A DNA stretch of 64,000 bases from Halichondria panicea (lineage: Eukaryota > Porifera > Demospongiae > Suberitida > Halichondriidae). Of this stretch, positions 46,303 to 59,320 are shown piece by piece. Position 1 is the first letter of the stretch. Each line of letters starts with the position of its first letter. The notes below the pieces were generated by a model. It was not told the DNA's origin. It ran no database searches and saw only the letters and a program-made list of their open reading frames with translations. The position numbers and the translations under genes are program-made. Location: the NCBI RefSeq assembly GCF_963675165.1, contig NC_087377.1:15000198-15064197 (forward strand), given 5' to 3'.

Positions 46303-46803
46303 TGGCTTGTACTATGTTTAGAACTGTACTACTATGTTTAGCTACTTCCTGTCATGCTTCTTCAATGAATATGCTTATAACTACTGTTTGACGTCACTGT
46401 TGCTATAGCTATGCAATGAATTTGCTATCTTTTTAAAAAGCGATGGCTGATTCAAGCAAGTGTCTATGATTCAAGCAAGCAATTGTGAAGGCTGTGTTTC
46501 TGCATCTTTATAGAAGGCACTTCAAGAAAGTACACTGGTGCTACTTGTCTACAAAGAGTGCAAATGTACCCGAAAATATCATTCCACAAGCCTACTGTAC
46601 TGGCCCAGTGCAGTGCAGTCTCTTTAGTCTGAGAAACACTTGGCAGTCTGGACCCTTCTTACTGCTCCTGGTCCCATGCAGCAATGTAATAAGCAGGTTG
46701 TGACAACCAATGTTGAAAGTTGAAAAAAAGCAACACAAACAAACCAGTATCGTTCGGTTCACGGAGTTCTTCCAAATTTGCCTCCTTTTTGGAACTATTC
46801 ATC

Positions 46804-46863
46804 GCTCGAACTTGGCTCTTTTTATGTTGACTAGCTCGAACTTGGCTCTTTTTATGTTGACTA
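46804..46863. repeat. 30-bp tandem duplication
   Basis: The unit GCTCGAACTTGGCTCTTTTT plus ATGTTGACTA occurs twice without mismatch. Confidence 0.9.
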
Positions 46864-47013
46864 AAATCATTAGTAGTCTGTTTTGTATTGAATTCTCTAA
46901 TATTGCTAATATTGATTGAATTGAGTAGTGTGTCATTGTTTTAATTGAAACAGTGTGTCAATTTTGTTGCAAAGGTGGGATACTGTATTCAGTTCTAGCT
47001 GTACATGTAGTTT

Positions 47014-47080
47014 GACCACAAGCCATGGTATATGGCTGTTATACACTAGGGTATAACAGCCATATACCATGGCTGTGGTC
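47014..47080. repeat. 67-bp hairpin
   Basis: GACCACAAGCCATGGTATAT continuing to GTTATAC forms an arm of about 31 bp whose complement follows after ACTAG, with one extra base in the left arm. Confidence 0.85.
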
Positions 47081-48060
47081 AGACAGGTTGTATAAGTAGT
47101 ATAAACTACAACTGAAGCCTTTGATCTTTGGTGCAACCATAGTACAATCTCCTATGTATACCCTTTTGTAGTGTTATTTTGTTGGTGGCTTGTGAAAATG
47201 AAACTGTTGTCAAATTCAATTCTTCCTCAACAATAGTATGGAAACGTATCAGTTTGAAGAGATGATGATCTCACACGAATAAGAATAACTATAGCTCCAA
47301 ACCTTTGTCTGTGTTTAGTGGATCTGATTGTGCTAATGTTTCTCGAGATATAAACTACTGTGACCACGTGGTTGAACAAGTCTTTCCGACTGTGACATGC
47401 ATGGGGTTCAAAATTTCTCGTACCATCTCTCGAGGGTAGATCTTCTGGTGAACGTATTCGTGTTCTTAGTGCCCGAGCATGCAATTGTGAACTGCAACAC
47501 TGACATATCAGTCAGTGAATTCCAGTTACAGAGTGGAGGGAGCTTTAGAGAATTTGAAGTTGAAAGTTTCTGTTGCATTGAATCCACTTCTCCAGTACTG
47601 GTCTCCCAGTATGCATATGGTGGTACGAGTGATGGCGTGGAAGACCTATGCATCCATGATGATAATCCCTCCAATTGAGCAGTTTACAAATAACTATTTA
47701 GTCGAGAATTTCACTAATTTCTCATCCAACTATGTCATGACGTTCAGACAATTCTGTAGTTACTGGATGGCAGAAAGGTGTCTGTTCAAATGGAGAAGTT
47801 TGTGGCCTCATAAGTAGAACAAAATATGTTTACTGGAGATCATTCTGTTTGCCATTAAAACAACTCAGCTGTTCTAGGTGTTTCGGTGTACAGATTCGCT
47901 ACAGCCAGTTCTAGTTACCCTGGAGGCATGAGATTATCTCCCATACAATGCAACTGTGCATGGTCAAAAATCTATTTGTTTAAATAACATGAGACAGTTT
48001 AATTGTAGCTGCGCTAGCTTGAATGGATTTGGTGCTAAACAGATGGATTCACCTGTTATT

Positions 48061-49203
48061 GTAAGTTGAGTGTTTAAGTTTATATAGATGTATATCAAGT
48101 AGAACAAATATACGTGGTAGCAGCCACCTAGTTTCTACTGCACTCTATAGTAAGAGCTATCTTTTGGGTTTACAGATAAAAGACACTAGTCTATCAGTAT
48201 GTGTGTGAAGAGCACTCTTGTACGATCTCAAGTTGCATGTAGCTGTTTCATTAAAGCCACCATTCACAAAAAAATAAAATGACCACGTGCAGTAAGCATA
48301 CAAATCACGTTTGTTAGCATTAAAGTTGCTGCGATCAGAGCTAGAATGAGTTCACACCAAATATCAACCTTTTCTTCAAGTTTTAATCTCACTAAGAGTT
48401 TTCTTTTAATACCATGTTGCTTTCTACAACTTGGTATTGGAGGCTGTATTTAACTATGGGTGAGTGTAAGTCATACCTATAGATAGTAACCATGGTAATA
48501 GTGGAAGGGATCAATACATTTTGAAGATGCGTGAACAGTTATTCAAGTTACAAGAAATGATAGAGTAAGTCGCCTAACCTTGTCAGACATCAATGCATCA
48601 TAAAAGTGCGAACAAAACAAATCAATTATTGCACACTCTATAATAGATGGCTGTAACCAGTATATATACATCTATTTTACTGCTAAAAATCTTTCTCCTT
48701 CATTGAAAAGAAACGAGAGTTCTCTGATACAGCGTAGATACAAGATGCAGTTTCTATCACCTTCACAACAGCCTTGTGGTGGAAACCTTGATGGGCAGCC
48801 GCGTGAGCTTCTTCATGCACAGGCAGGACACAATGAGCTTCACATAGCACACAGCGCTTAGCACATCGCGCATGACCCATTGAAAATTGTTACATAGCTA
48901 TAGCGCATATATAGCACATCACACATTGCGTATCGGACATCTTCGCATATAGCGCATATAGCACTTAGCACATAATCTGAGTTGTAAACACAAACACATG
49001 GCAAGTTGTATATATGCAGTTAGAAGTCTAGCTATATAGATCTAGTTTTTACTGTGTATACGTCTTTCTCCCTCCTTCAGGCGCATAGTACATCACACGT
49101 GGCGTATTGGAAATCTTTGCATATAGTACATAGCACATAGCGCGACCTTCTGTTAGAGTGTACAATTAGTCTTGTGCATTACACAACCTTTTACTGACGC
49201 ACT
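48061..49203. other. Duplicated spacer after relic 3
   Basis: Near-identical to 10476-11627, again with the AGCGCATA words and the reverse MGHARCAKRC frame (48683-48880). No gene supported. Confidence 0.55.
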
Positions 49204-49734
49204 TTGATGTCTGACAGAGTTCGGCAACTTACTCCAAGTAAGTTTTGTTTATCTTATCAGTGTGAGTTATATGGCTATAAGTTCTGTAGTATAACTGAAT
49301 CACCTCATTTGTATTTTTCAAAAGCTATCACCTGCCCTCCCTTGACTATTCCTTTTAATGGTTTTGTGACGCACAATTCTACTGCTGATGAAAACGGCAA
49401 CTATGCTTTTTATATGGGGGCTACCTAAAATTGTGACACTGGGTTTTTCCTGGTTGGTAACAACTCAAAACGGCATTACTGGTGCCTTAATTATGCTTAA
49501 AGATTCTAATAGTAAGACATGCAATTTTTATTTTCTATAGTTGCAGTTGCCTCATCTTCATCACTTATCCGAGATGTTGTCATACCTGTTGTGAGTGTGG
49601 TGGCTGTACTAGCTCTAGTTGTACTGGGTGGAGCTGTCTATGGATACATTCAAGTGATAAGCCATCTGTTCAAGTTAAAAGATCCACAAACTGGAACTGC
49701 CAAACTATGGAACATAGGAACCATGGAATGCTGA
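49204..49734 (+). pseudogene. Relic: type-j CCP exon (stop) plus intact TM exon
   Basis: A CCP exon starts at 49325 and has a TAA at 49426-49428 where others encode the Tyr of ATYNC. It then lacks the CTG/Cys region. The TM exon 49541-49734 is open and encodes VAVASSSSLIRDVVIPVV and the whole membrane helix, ending in KDPQTGTAKLWNIGTMEC. The tail differs from the full genes. No 5' exons are attached. Confidence 0.8.
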
Positions 49735-50065
49735 GAACCATGCATGCATGGAACCATAACATATTAAGGTATTTCAGTCCATGAAAAACTGATCACTGTC
49801 AACATATCAATAGGTATTTAAAGAATTATCATTTTGCTAATGACGTTTACTCGATTGTCGATCACTAAACTCACTTTTAGCACAACAATAATAATTGCCT
49901 TTATGGACATCTGGAGAATTAAGACCGAATATTCGTATGTGCATGGTATTGCATGGTATGAATATTTTAACGAAGTGATTATCAGAGACATCTGGACTCA
50001 ATACAATTAACTGAGATCTAATAGTATATAACCGGAGACTGAGTAGCTCAACAACAAAATATTGA

Positions 50066-50870
50066 TCTTGTAATGCCCACATCACAGGTAACACTGCATG
50101 ACTTCTTGTATGTTTTATAGACTGATGTGACAATGTTAATAAGTGATAAAATAATTTGTAGTGGTTCCCCATAAAAGAGAAAGACATGCAGTTGTTCTTG
50201 TGTATCACAAATCCAGAGCTAAGTGCAATTCAGTGGGAATGTTTTCACTCTTCAACTGTATAGTAAGCATATTTTGGTTGGAACACCAAAAAACTGAGAA
50301 ACTGTTGGACACCATAGACACCACGGGCACTACAGAACACCACTGAGAAACTGTAGGACACCATAGACATCACGGGCACTACAGAACACCACTGAGAAAC
50401 TGTAGGACACCATAGACACCACGGGCACTACAAAACACCACTGAGAAACTGTAGGACACCATAGACATCACGGGCACTACAGAACACCACTGAGAAACTG
50501 TAGGACACCATAGACACCACAGGCACTACTGAACGCCACTGAGAAACTGTAATACACCGTAGATACTATAGTACACCACGGGGCACTACTAAATAGTGTT
50601 GATAGACACTATTTGACACTACAAAAGACACCATGTTGGACATTATAGATACTATACTATAAATTATAGTTAAAACGCTGACACAGCTTATTTCGTGGTT
50701 CTTACATCCAGTACTAATCCATATTTTCCTAAAATTAATATTCTCTATAATTATGGAGTGCAAGGAAAAGGGATTCTTGTTGAAGCCTACTTTATAAACT
50801 GTCAGATGCCTATTTAGCACTACCGTACACGTGTACCAGAATGGCAGTACGAATATTCCAGTATTATAAA
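50066..50870 (+). pseudogene. IgGFc relic interrupted by minisatellite (relic 4)
   Basis: Copy of 12713-14010: signal-exon end 50066-50088, IgGFc start about 50161-50265, minisatellite, then the second IgGFc piece at about 50750-50870 (GGGATTCTTGTTGAAGCC, GATGCCTATTTAGCACTACC). It lacks the G-rich insertion present in the first copy. Confidence 0.75.
50291..50590. repeat. 49-bp minisatellite, 5 units
   Basis: ACCATAGACAC starts at about 50311, 50360, 50409, 50458 and 50507, an exact 49-bp period, plus degenerate ends. Same unit as 12948-13140. Confidence 0.92.
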
Positions 50871-51201
50871 GACCTCTCTCATAATTATATACCGTATAAA
50901 TATGATTTGACAACCAAGCTAACGTAATACTATTCCTTAGGAAGCCATACTCCCTTAGATTCATGTTGCATAATAAAGTGTGCATCTACTGACAGTGTTA
51001 TGCAACAGAGCATGCATGTTAGGAGTTTGTGTAATTGCAACAGTGTTAGGAGTTGCATTCATTGGGGACGATAACATATGCCTTCCTTGCCAGGAAATGG
51101 GTAACTAGCTATAGACATGTCTTAAAGCCTATACTGTGTGCTTATAGAACTATATACTAGCTAGCTATATAGCTTAGGTATAGTTAGTAACAGTTGCTAT
51201 A
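50871..51201 (+). promoter_or_regulatory. Class B upstream region of gene 5
   Basis: Matches the regions before genes 2 and 6 but lacks the TTACAGAATATTTGCAAGAGG segment they share. It has the conserved GTTGCATAA (50965-50973) / TTATGCAAC (50998-51006) pair. Promoter role inferred. Confidence 0.4.
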
Positions 51202-54200
51202 ATGACCTACAGAATTGTTACATTGACCCTGTCCATAGTCATAATCACATTTGCTCACAAGAAAGCATTCTGTAATGCCCAAATCACAGGTAGGACTGAG
51301 TTTTATATGTGTATGTAGTAGTCTGGAATTGTTCATTGATCGTAGATGTGACCCTATCAAGTGCTGGCAACAAATTTGTGGTCGGTTTCCCCAGAAATTT
51401 TGATCATGAAGCAGAACAGTTGTTCTTATTTATAACAAACCCAGAGTCAAGTGCTGTTAGCTTTACAGTCACTCCAATTGATAGCAGTGGGAACGTTTCA
51501 ACATCTTCAATTACTATAAACATACCATTAAATTTTGAAGTTGTATCTGTCGATGAAAGGAACAAGGGGATCCTTGTTGAAGCTAACGGAAACATCAGTG
51601 TGTATGGGCTGTCTTACGATTCTGGTTCTGCAGATGCCTATTTAGCATTACCATGTACTATAATGGCAGTGGATGAATACGAATATTATGGAATCTCCTA
51701 TGTACCCTTTTGTAGCGTTATTTTGTTGGTGGCTTGCGAAAATGAAACTGTTGTCAAATTCAATTCTGTAACAATAACACTCAATAGTTTGGAAACGTAT
51801 CAGTTTGAAAGTAGTACTCAGGATCTCACAGGAACAAGAATAACTAGCTCCAAACCTTTGTCTGTGTTTAGTGGATCTGATTGTGCTAATATTCCTCAAG
51901 ATATAAACTACTGTGATCACCTGGTTGAACAAGTGCCTCCGACTGTGACATGGGGCTCAAAATTCCTCGTAGCATCTCTCAAGGGTAGATCTTCTGGTGA
52001 ACGTATTCGTGTTCTTAGTGCCCGAGCAGCAAGTGTAGCTGTGAACTGCAACACTAACGTATCAGTCAGTGAATTCCAGTTACAGAGTGGAGGGAGCTAC
52101 CGAGAATTTGAAATACTTATTAACAGTTTCTGTAGCATCGAATCCACTTCACCAGTACTGGTCGCACAGTATGCATATGGTAGTGAGAGTGATGGCGTGG
52201 GAGACCCATTTATGATGATAATCCCTCCAATTGAGCAGTTTACAAATAACTATTTAGTCGAGAGTTTCACTAATTTCTCATCCAACCATGTCACGGTGTA
52301 TGTTTCTTCTGAGTTTTTTCAAACTGCACAAATATTTTTAGACAATTCCATTGTTACGGACTGGAGGAATGTTGTCTGTGCAAGTGGAGAGATTTGTGGC
52401 CATATAAGTAGAACAAATGTGCCTACTGGAGCTCATTCTGTCCGCCATCAAAACAGCTCAGCCGTTTTAGGTGTTTCAGTGTACGGATTCAGCTCTTCCA
52501 ACTCTTCAGATTCTTATGGTTACCCTGGAGCCATGAGGTTATCTCCCATACATTGCAACTGTGGTCAAAATTCTATTTGTTTGAATAACATGGGACAGTT
52601 TAATTGTAGCTGCTTGAATGGATTTGGTGCTCAATTGACTGGAACTGATGAATTCACCTGTAATGGTAAGTTGAGTGTTTCTACTAATAGAAGGGTCATG
52701 TCACTGTTTCTTTCTTTTCATTGCAGCCATAACCTGTCCTCCATCTACTGCTCCTTCCATTGGCTCTGTGACATACAGTGCCACAGCTGATGAAAATAAC
52801 ACCTATGCCTTTGATGTGGTAGCTACCTACAACTGTTTCGCTGGATTTTCTCTTGTCGGCGACAATACAAGGAACTGCACTGGAGATGGCAGTAGCACTA
52901 CTGGTGCTTTTGCTGGTATAGCTCCAATCTGTGCAGGTAGGAACTTACACAATATTTCAGGAGTTGTATATTATAGGCTTCTCTTCTACAGCTATAACAT
53001 GTCCTCCACTTTCTAATCCAACAAACGGCTCTCTGTCTTATTCGAATGTGCCTGGTCAAAACAACAGCTATGCTTTCAATGTCGAGGCTACCTACAGTTG
53101 TGATACTGGATTTTCACTAGTTGACAACAACACAAGGACTTGCACTGGAGATGGAAGTAGCACTAATGGTTCTTTTGATGGAGAAGCACCAACTTGTGAA
53201 GGTGACTCCATGAAAAACGCTGAACTGTGCTCTAACATTCTATATATACAGTCATTACCTGCCCTCCCCCGAGTGATCCTGTCAATGGCGCTGTGGTTTA
53301 CAACAGTGATTTAGAGTTTGGATCGCAAGCTATCTACAATTGTAACACTGGGTTTTTTCTAGTTGGTAATACGACCAGGACTTGTAGTGGAGATAGCAGT
53401 AACACTACTGGTTATTTTGATGGAGAAGCACCAACTTGTGAAGGTGAGCGTATGAAAAAAGTTTAAACCGTATAATTATAATATATACAGTCATTACCTG
53501 CCCTCCCCTGAACCATCCTTCCAATGGCTCTGTGCTTTACAACATTGATTTAGAGTTTGGAACACCAGCAATGTACAGTTGTGACAATGGATTTTCTCTG
53601 GTTGGTAATACGACCAGGACTTGTACTGGAGATGGCAGTAGTATTACTGGTTCTTTTGATGGAGAAGCACCAACTTGTGAAGGTGAGTGTCCATGCATGC
53701 AGTTAATTACATTCTGCAATAAATAGCATGTGTATTGTGACTCAAGGTGCACTCCATCATTCCATATGCAGCCATAACCTGCTTTGCCCTAAGTGACCCT
53801 ATGAACGGCCATGTAGACTATGAAGGTATTTCTTCTAATAACAACCAATTCCAAATTCCTTTTGGTACGATGGCCACCTACACTTGTGTCATTGGGTTTG
53901 CTCTGATTGGTAATGACATAAGATTTTGCACTGGAGATGGCAGTAGCACTACTGGTGCATTTAGTGGAATTGATCCAACTTGTGAACGTAAGTGACACCA
54001 ACATGTTTTGTTTTAGCTTACACTAATTTGTCCTATGTAGCTATAACCTGTCCTCCTTTGATGAGCCCAACCAATGGCACTGTGTCTTATGGCGGAGTTG
54101 CTACTGATGTAAATGGCAACTTTACGTTCAATGTAATGGCTACCTACAGTTGTGACACTGGGTTTTCTCTGATTGATAACAGCTCAAGGACTTGCACCGG

Positions 54201-55928
54201 AGATGGAATGAGTGTCAATGGTGGCTTTAATGGAACAGCTCCAACTTGTGACCGTGAGTGCTCTTCACACACTTAACTTGCAACTGTAAACCCTCTCCTC
54301 TCTCCAACTGTCTACAGCTATAACCTGCCCTGCTGTGGCAGCGTCAAGTAGTGGCAGTATTGATTTTGGTGGAGCCTCATCTGATGGAAACAGCAACTAT
54401 GCCTTTGATGTGGTAGCTAATTACAATTGTGATAATGGATTTTCTCTGGTTGGTAATAGCTCGAGGACGTGTACTGGAGATGGCAGTAGCACTACTGGTG
54501 CTTTTGATGGAGCAGCTCCAACTTGTGAACGTAAGTGCATATGTTTCTGTTATTTTTAACTCCCCTAACAATCCACCCCACCCACCAGCCATAACTTGCC
54601 CTGGTGTGCTCATACCGAACAACGGCAATATTGACTTTGATGGCGCCTCACTTGATGAAAATGGCACATATATTTTTGCTGTGGTGGCTACCTACAGTTG
54701 TGACACTGGGTTTTATCTGGTTGGTAACGACTCACGGACTTGCACTGGAGATGGCAGTAGTATTATTGGTACTTTTGATGGGTCGGCTTCAACTTGTCAG
54801 CGTGAGTTACATACATGGCTTTATATGACATACTGAATCACATATATTCTTTTTTCAAAAGTTATCACCTGCCCTCCGTTGACTATTCCTTTTAATGGTG
54901 CTGTGACGTACAATTCTACTGCTGATGAAAACGGCAACTATGATTTTTATGTGATGGCTACCTACAATTGTGACACTGGCTTTTTTCTGGTTGGTGACAA
55001 CTCAACAACTTGCATTGGAAATGGCAGTAGCATTACTGGTGCCTTCAAAGGCCTAGTTCCAATATGTGAATGTAAGTTATAATAATTTTAGGGACTCAAT
55101 TTGAATAAGCATTTCTGTTACATACAGCTATAACATGCCCATCACTTTCCAATCTATCCAACGGCTCTCTGTCTTATTCGAATGTGCCTGATCAAAACAA
55201 CAGCTATGCTTTCAAAGTCGAGGTTACCTACAGCTGCAACTCTGGGTTTGCTCTGGTTGGTAACAAGACAAGGAATTGCTCTGGAGATGGTAGTAGTACT
55301 ACTGGCTATTTTGATGCGTCTGCTCCAACTTGCAAAGGTAAATACTATAATACTTCTGTGTTTGGAAACAAACTGTTTTTGCAGCAATAACATGTTCTCC
55401 TATTGCCGACCCAATTAATGGGACTGTAATCTATTCTACTGAGGCTGATGGTTTGGGAAATTATGTGTTCAATGTGACGGCTAATCACAGTTGTGACACT
55501 GGGTTTGATCTGGTTGGTAACAACCCAAGGACTTGCAGTGGAGATGGAAGTAGCATTACCGGTGCATTTGATGGAGAGGATCTGAAATGTGAAGGTGCAA
55601 ACAGTATTAGTGTGTACAGATTATAATGACAATAAGGCAAACCCTACTGTACACAATTCATTAATTAATTTAACGACCAAAAATACATTGATACAATTTT
55701 AAGATTAATTATAGGCTTTCATAAGTAATGAATTTTTGTTTTTACTCATGCACAGTTTTAGTTGCCTCTTTTGCATCACTTATCCTCGGTGTTGTCATAC
55801 CTGTTGTGAGTGTGGTGGCTGTACTAGCTCTAGTTGTACTGGGTGGAGCTGTCTATGGATACATTCAAGTGATAAGCCATCTGTTGAAGTTAAAAAAGTC
55901 TGAAACCGGGACTGCTAAACTACTGTAA
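51202..55928 (+). CDS. Gene 5: IgGFc-EGF-CCP(x11)-TM surface protein
   Basis: Predicted 1289-residue type I membrane protein (1292 with the alternative donor). Exons: signal peptide 51202-51289 (MTYRIVTLTLSIVIITFAHK); IgGFc-EGF 51346-52665; CCPs 52727-52936, 52992-53201, 53252-53443, 53491-53682, 53772-53987, 54041-54253, 54318-54530, 54589-54801, 54862-55071, 55128-55337, 55385-55594 (or 55603); TM 55756-55928. The sum is 3870 nt and every intron is phase 1. The cassette order a-b-c-d-e-f-g-i-j-k-l is the simplest in the window; gene 1 has the same order with an inserted h-b-d, h-b-d, e-f-g stretch. So gene 5 is my reference for the basic domain plan. No lesions seen. Confidence 0.9.
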
Positions 55929-56589
55929 TCTTTAATATGGTTTTCAGTCTGTGCAAAACTAATAATTATCACTGTCAACAGTACGTCATTTACATTTAAG
56001 TAGATAGAGGTTTTTGGGTATGAAACACTAACTTATCGTTTAATTTGTGATTCTAAAGAATAATGCTCTATACCAATGAGCTCACTTTTATGTTCGTTTC
56101 GATCGAGATAAAAATGTTTGTTCATGTACGTCTTGTCCACGTCCACTGACAACACTATAAGGCTCTTCTCTGTAGTCTGTATGGAATGTCATTAATTTCA
56201 CATTTTGAAGAATTTATTATCAGAAAAATGTGCTAAACAATGCAACATCTAGACCTGTGTGAACACCTTGAACATTAATGTGCACATGCAACTAGATCTA
56301 GCTATAATTTATAAAAGTAGGGAGCATTGATATTTTGGCGTAAGAAGATGGTTTGACAAAGGGGAGCTTTTTCTTGTATGCATGCATGGCCTTGGAGGGG
56401 GAGCTGAGACATATGCAGCCCAAAATTATCTAAGCATAGCATTGCAAGATTATCACCAAAAATAAAAGGGGACTCCAGCACTCTGCTTCTGACTGGTCTA
56501 AGCATATTATAGATAGAACTCTTCCTTTTCTATCTATGGTCTAAGTCTATATAATACTACTTTAACCCTGTCTACTCGTAATTATAATT
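55929..56589. other. 3' flank of gene 5
   Basis: Paralogous to 7658-8610 without the MITE (empty site near 56565) and to the gene 4 flank without the 1567-bp transposon (near 56155). No gene seen. Confidence 0.5.
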
Positions 56590-57907
56590 ATACGTTTGCT
56601 CACAAGAATGTGTAATGCCCAAATCACAAGTAGAATTCTTGAATTGTCCATTGCTTCATCTTATAGATGTGAAGTGCTGGCAACAACTCTCTCGTTGACT
56701 TCCCTAGTTAGTGGTCAATTGCAATGGGATAAAATTTCTTATTCATCCACACAAACCCAAAGTTAAATAATATTTTCCCGGTCACAATTGATCGTGGGAG
56801 CATTTCAATTTCTTCAATCATCCAGTTTTTGGGGGATCTTTGTTGAAGCTGATGTATATTATAAGATCAAGGATGTATATTAACTATTTTCTGCGGACAT
56901 GTTACAGTGTATGTACTATGATGGCAGTGGATGAATGAATTATTATGGAGTCTCGTATGATGCTGGGATCCTTGGTATAATCTCCTATGTACCCTTTTGT
57001 AGTGTTATTTTTTGTTGGTGGCTTGTGAAAATGAAACTGTTGTCAAATTCAATTCTTCCTCAACAATAGTATGGAAACGTATCAGTTTGAAAGGGATGAT
57101 GATCTCACACGAATAAGAATAACTATAGCTCCAAACCTTTGTCTGTGTTTAGTGGATCTGATTGTGCTAATGTTCCTCGAGACATAAACTACTGTGATCA
57201 CCTGGTTGAACAGGTGCCTCCGACTGTGACATGGGGCTCAAAATTTCTCGTACCATCTCTCGAGGGTAGATCTTCTGGTGAACGTATTTGTGTTCTTAGT
57301 GCCCGAGCAGCAACTGTAGTTGTGAACTGCAACACTAACATAACAAATTACTATATCAGTCAGTGAATTCCAGTTACAGAGTGGAGGGAGCTTCAGAGAA
57401 TTTGAAGTTGAAAGTTTCTGTTGCATTGAATCCACTTCTCCAGTATTGGTAGCCCAGTATGCTATGGTGGTACGAGTGACGGCGTGGAAGACCCATGCAT
57501 CCATGATGATAATCCCTCCAATTGAGCAGTTTACAAATAACTATTTAGTTGAGAATTTCACTAATTTCTTATCCAACTATGTCACGACGTTCAGACAATT
57601 CTGTAGTTACTGGATGGCAGAAAGTTGTCTGTTCAAATGGAAAAGTTAGTGGCCTCATAAGTAGAACAAAATTTGTTTACTGGAGATCATTCTGTTCGCC
57701 ATTAAAACAACTCAGCTGTTCTAGGTGTTTCGGTGTACAGATTCGCTACAGCCAGTTCTAGTTACCCTGGAGGCATGAGATTATCTCAAATACAATGCAA
57801 CTGTGCATGGTCAAAAATCTATTTATTTAAATAACATGAGACACTTTAATTGTAGCTGCACTAGCTTGAATGAATTTGGTGCTAAACAGATGGATTCACC
57901 TGTAATG
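56590..57907 (+). pseudogene. Decayed IgGFc-EGF copy after gene 5 (relic 5)
   Basis: Signal-exon end 56590-56630, IgGFc start about 56665-56855, then directly ATGATGGCAGTGGATGAATG and the C-terminal IgGFc part to a GTAAGTTG donor at 57908. It is shorter than relics 1 and 3, because the spacer is missing, as in the copy after gene 3. Its central stretch (57139-57300) is less decayed than in the others, but frameshifts remain (for example at 57345 and 57465). Confidence 0.85.
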
Positions 57908-58267
57908 GTAAGTTGAGTGTTTAAATATATAGAACAAATATACGTGGTAGCAGCCTAGTTTCTACTGCACTCTATAGTAAGAGCTATCTTTTGGGTTTAC
58001 AGGTAAAAGACACTAGTCTATCAGTATGTGTGTGAAGAGCACTCTTGTACGATCTCAAGTTGCATGTAGCTGTTTCATTAAAGCCACCATTCACAAAATA
58101 ATAAAATGACCACATGCAGTAAGCATACAAATCACTTTTGTTAGCATTAAAGTTGCTGTGCATGATCAGAGCTAGAATGAGTTCACACCAAATATCAACC
58201 TTTTCTTCAAGTTTTAATCTCACTAAGAGTTTTCTTTTAATACCATGTTGCTTTCTACAACTTGGTA
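57908..58267. other. Shortened spacer after relic 5
   Basis: Like 10476-10850 up to ACAACTTGGTAT, then it jumps to the GAGTTAGTTACATGGCTATA sequence. About 800 bp present in the other spacers are deleted. No gene. Confidence 0.55.
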
Positions 58268-58779
58268 TGAGTTAGTTACATGGCTATAAGTTCTGAGTAT
58301 AACTGAATCACCTCATTTGTATTTTTCAAAAGCTATCACCTGCCCTCCCTTAACTATTCTGGTTTTGTGACGCACAATTCTACTGCTGATGAAAACGGCA
58401 ACTATGCTTTTTATATGAGGGCTACCTAAAATTGTGACACTGGGTTTTTCCTGGTTGGTAACAACTCAACAACTTGCACTGGAAACGGCATTACTGGTGC
58501 CTTAATTATGCTTAGAGATTCTAATAGTAAGACATGCAATTTTTATTTTCTACAGTTGCAGTTGCCTTATCTTCATCATTTATCCGAGATGTTGTCATAC
58601 CTGTTGTGAGTGTGATGGCTGTACTAGCTCTAGTTGTACTGGGTGGAGCTGTCTATGGATACATTCAAGTGATAAGCCATCTTTTAAAGTTAAAAGATCC
58701 ACAAACTGGAACTGCCAAACTATGGAACAGTAGGAACCATGGAATGCTGAGAACCATGCATGCATGCATGGAACCATAA
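58268..58779 (+). pseudogene. Relic: type-j CCP exon (stop) plus intact TM exon
   Basis: The CCP exon starts at 58333 with the same TAA (58427-58429) as the copy at 49426. The TM exon starts at 58556 and is open to 58779 (VIPVVSVMAVLALVVLGG, then KLKDPQTGTAKLWNSRNHG). It shares the altered tail with 49541-49734. Confidence 0.8.
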
Positions 58780-59320
58780 CATATTAAGGTATTTCAGTCC
58801 ATGAAAAACTGATCACTGTCAACATATCAATAGGTATTTAAAGAATTATCATTTTGCTAATGACTTTTACTCGATTGTTGATCACTAAACTCACTTTTAG
58901 CACAACAATAATAATTGCCTTTATGGACATCTGGGGAATTAAGACCGAATATTCGTATGTGCATGGTATTGCATGGTATGAATATTTTAACGAAGTGATT
59001 ATCAGAGACATCTGGACTCAATACAATTAACTGAGATCTAATAGTATATAACCGGAGACTGAGTAGCTCAACAATAAAATATTGATCTTGTAATGCCCAC
59101 ATCACAGGTAACACTGCATGACTTCTTGTATGTTTTAAATTAACTATAGACTGATGTGACAATGTTAATAAGTGATAAAATAATTTGTAGTGGTTCCCCA
59201 TAAAAGAGAAAGGCATGCAGTTGTTCTTGTGTATCACAAATCCAGAGCTAAGTGCAATTCAGTGGGAATGTTTTCACTCTTCAACTGTATAGTAAGCATA
59301 TTTTGGTTGGAACACCAAAA

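Larger units (their letters stand above)
46158..47148. mobile_element. About 990-bp insertion with hairpins
   Basis: The paralog at 9550-9560 reads GGTATAATCTCCTATG without interruption; here the two halves are 990 bp apart. The insert starts with a long hairpin (46167-46302), contains a 30-bp tandem pair (46804-46863) and ends with another hairpin (47014-47080). No clean target duplication and no gene recognised, so it may be a composite of more than one event. Confidence 0.6.
45256..48060 (+). pseudogene. Decayed IgGFc-EGF copy after gene 4 (relic 3)
   Basis: Close copy of 8611-10475: signal-exon end 45256-45292, IgGFc start 45328-45505, non-homologous spacer, then IgGFc C-terminal part and EGF at 46105-46157 and 47149-48060. 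About 990 bp are inserted at 46158-47148. The final donor context is changed to CTGTTATT|GTAAG. It has many stops and is not functional. Confidence 0.85.
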
